A DNA stretch of 64,000 nucleotides. It comes from Thiothrix eikelboomii (GTDB lineage: Bacteria; Pseudomonadota; Gammaproteobacteria; Thiotrichales; Thiotrichaceae). Positions 62,707 to 64,000 of the stretch are shown here, piece after piece. The stretch is from NCBI RefSeq assembly GCF_900167255.1, contig NZ_FUYB01000008.1, forward strand, positions 1-64,000, read 5' to 3'. Positions within the stretch are counted from its first letter, which is position 1, and every line of letters starts with the position of its first letter. The position numbers and the translations under genes are program-made. Under the pieces are notes generated by a model. The model did no database searches. It was not told the origin of the DNA and saw only the letters and a list, made by a program, of their open reading frames with translations.

Positions 62707-63480
62707 TTACCTTATCCCAAATAAAACTTGTGCATTAGTCGTCGTAGTCTGTGCGATCTTTGCTAATGAACAATCACGCAACTCCGCTAAAGCACTAGCG
62801 ATCACCGGCAAGCGTAACGGCGTATTACGCTGCCCACGCCATTGGCTATCTGGCTGATCAGGGGCATCGGTTTCTAACAATAAACGCTCAAGTGGTACAG
62901 TTTTCAAGACTTGCCTTAAGCGTTGTGCACGCGCATACGTCAAAGTCCCACCCGCACCTAAATAAAAACCGTTGGCAATCAATTGATCAGCCTGTTGCTG
63001 GCTACCCGCAAAGCTATGGATCACACCGCGCAAACCACCGATGCGCCGAATATTTGCCAATACCGCATCCACTGAACGTCGAGCATGGACAATCACTGGC
63101 AAATCAAAATGCTTAGCCAGTTTTAATTGTGCGCTGAATAGCTCAGTTTGACGCTCTACTTCAAGTTCTGGCAAGAAGAAATCCAAGCCACACTCGCCCA
63201 CCGCAACCACCTGCGCCCGATCTGTGTCGAGCAAGCTAGCCAACTCAGTTAGGTGCTCATCCTTGTGTTCAGCTAAATAAATAGGATGCAAGCCATAAGC
63301 CGCATGCAGTTCGCTGCGCTTGATACACCACGCCTGAATCCCCGCCCAACTGGCTTGCGTGATCGCAGGTATGATTAAATCACTCACCCCAACGGCGGGC
63401 ATACAGCCTAAGATTTCAGCACGATCGTGGCTAAAGCTCAGATCATCAAAATGACAATGTGTATCAATTAAACGGATGAT
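62707..63480 (-). CDS. TatD-family metal-dependent hydrolase, second copy (non-canonical ATC start)
   Basis: The frame from ATC 63480 reads IIRLIDTHCHFDD, giving the essential HxH metal motif, and continues to GECGLDFFLPELEVERQ, VVHARRS, VIHSFAGS and ETDAPDQPDSQW. The whole is 257 residues, normal for TatD. The first ATG in frame, at 63402, would delete the HxH motif. Upstream there is a stop codon (TAG) and no ATG, GTG or TTG. AGGA lies 8 bases before the ATC. I therefore infer an ATC start, or the ATC immediately after it. Confidence 0.85.
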   Translation of the reverse strand: MIRLIDTHCHFDDLSFSHDRAEILGCMPAVGVSDLIIPAITQASWAGIQAWCIKRSELHAAYGLHPIYLAEHKDEHLTELASLLDTDRAQVVAVGECGLDFFLPELEVERQTELFSAQLKLAKHFDLPVIVHARRSVDAVLANIRRIGGLRGVIHSFAGSQQQADQLIANGFYLGAGGTLTYARAQRLRQVLKTVPLERLLLETDAPDQPDSQWRGQRNTPLRLPVIASALAELRDCSLAKIAQTTTTNAQVLFGIR

Positions 63481-63554
63481 TTTCCAAGTCCTGTTTTTGT
63501 TGCTATGCTAAACGCGGCATAACGAAGAAAAAAATAAACCGGAGTCTTTGCGCC

Positions 63555-64000
63555 ATGCGTATTAGCTTAGTAGTCTTATGTGGTCTTTCAATTAGCTGGG
63601 TTTTCCCTCAATCCGTTGAGGCTGATGTACAGGCTAATTCCAGTATTAGCGCCGTCACAGTATACCCTGATAGCGCTCGAATTACGCGCACAACCACGCT
63701 CAACCTGCCTGCGGGCGAAACCAAAATTAGCCTACCCGGTTTACCTTTGCAAATGGATACCAATTCACTACGGGTTGCAGGTACAAGTACCACTGCTGTT
63801 AGTTTAGGTAGCGTTCAACTCGCGGAGCAATTAAGCTCTGAAGCGGTACAAGCTCGTGAGCGCCAATTAGAAGCTGAGATTCGCCGTTGGCAGGAAAAAC
63901 GTCAAGAAGTCGCGGACACTAAAACTCGAGCTGAACAGCAGCTCGCTTTCATTCGCGCCACAGGTTTGCAGCCAACCAGTAAAGAAGAGACCGCCCAAGG
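63555..64000 (+). CDS. DUF4139/mucoidy-inhibitor MuiA-like protein, N-terminal part (cut by window edge)
   Basis: The frame from ATG 63555 runs off the right edge (148 codons). It has a signal peptide ending near VEADV, then the DUF4140 N-terminal domain pattern SISAVTVYPDSARITRTTTLNLPAGETKISLPGLP and LRVAG, followed by a coiled-coil start (LEAEIRRWQEKRQEVAD). MuiA-like proteins are exported and poorly understood. GGAG precedes the ATG by ten bases. It is divergent from tatD. Confidence 0.8.
   Translation, partial: MRISLVVLCGLSISWVFPQSVEADVQANSSISAVTVYPDSARITRTTTLNLPAGETKISLPGLPLQMDTNSLRVAGTSTTAVSLGSVQLAEQLSSEAVQARERQLEAEIRRWQEKRQEVADTKTRAEQQLAFIRATGLQPTSKEETAQ

Overview
The window looks like chromosome of a free-living gammaproteobacterium, probably a member of the Thiotrichales (Thiothrix/Thiolinea-like). 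The reasons are the gene order leuC-leuD-leuB-usg-fimV-truA shared with pseudomonads, a hemC-hemD-hemX-hemY cluster, fabA, ubiA, a bactofilin, an MglA-like GTPase and a base composition near 50 percent GC. The genus is an inference; no rRNA or tRNA gene was seen.

Layout. 1-830: end of an IS5-family element inserted into a beta-helix protein gene. 834-4820: secreted ankyrin protein, then an hsp20-lon pair behind a sigma32-type promoter. 4937-15508: lipoprotein, truA, a large fimV, a USG-1 protein without catalytic residues, and the leucine genes leuB, leuD, an entericidin-like lipoprotein missed by ordinary ORF cut-offs, and leuC, with a divergent LysR regulator. 15505-17631: an accessory patch with Uma2 and TIR proteins, a cystatin-like lipoprotein and a cytochrome c. 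17644-31482: a minus-strand array holding an ABC importer of the branched-chain amino acid type, two acyl-CoA ligases, ETF, ETF-quinone oxidoreductase, acyl-CoA dehydrogenase and a MaoC hydratase; together they look like uptake, activation and first oxidation of an organic acid. 31671-34845: hybrid Cache sensor kinase and OmpR-type regulator. 35004-37487: a bufferin-type (copper-buffering RiPP) operon, bufA-bufB-bufC-DoxX. 37577-45496: mixed housekeeping and hydrolase genes (TatD, an asparagine-synthase-type amidotransferase, PHB-depolymerase-like esterase, M50 protease, MBL hydrolase, purD).

45598-52660: hemCDXY, a decayed PaaI-like thioesterase, L31 type B, fabA, ubiA, a thioredoxin-like ferredoxin and a low-complexity lipoprotein. 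52837-62164: the most unusual part. A bactofilin and a membrane coiled-coil protein diverge from an eight-gene run encoding a FimV-C-like protein, a pseudo-receiver protein, an MglA-like GTPase, a winged-helix/roadblock-like protein, a roadblock/LC7 protein, an Aer-type PAS protein, a cytoplasmic PhnD-like binding protein and a second LysM/FimV-like protein with internal repeats. BON-OmpA and coiled-coil/HhH genes follow. I infer a polarity or surface-motility control module. 62197-64000: a small membrane protein, a second TatD gene that seems to start at a non-canonical ATC codon, and the start of a DUF4139/MuiA-like protein.

No CRISPR array, tRNA, rRNA or phage region was recognised. No gene-free stretch exceeds about 300 bases.
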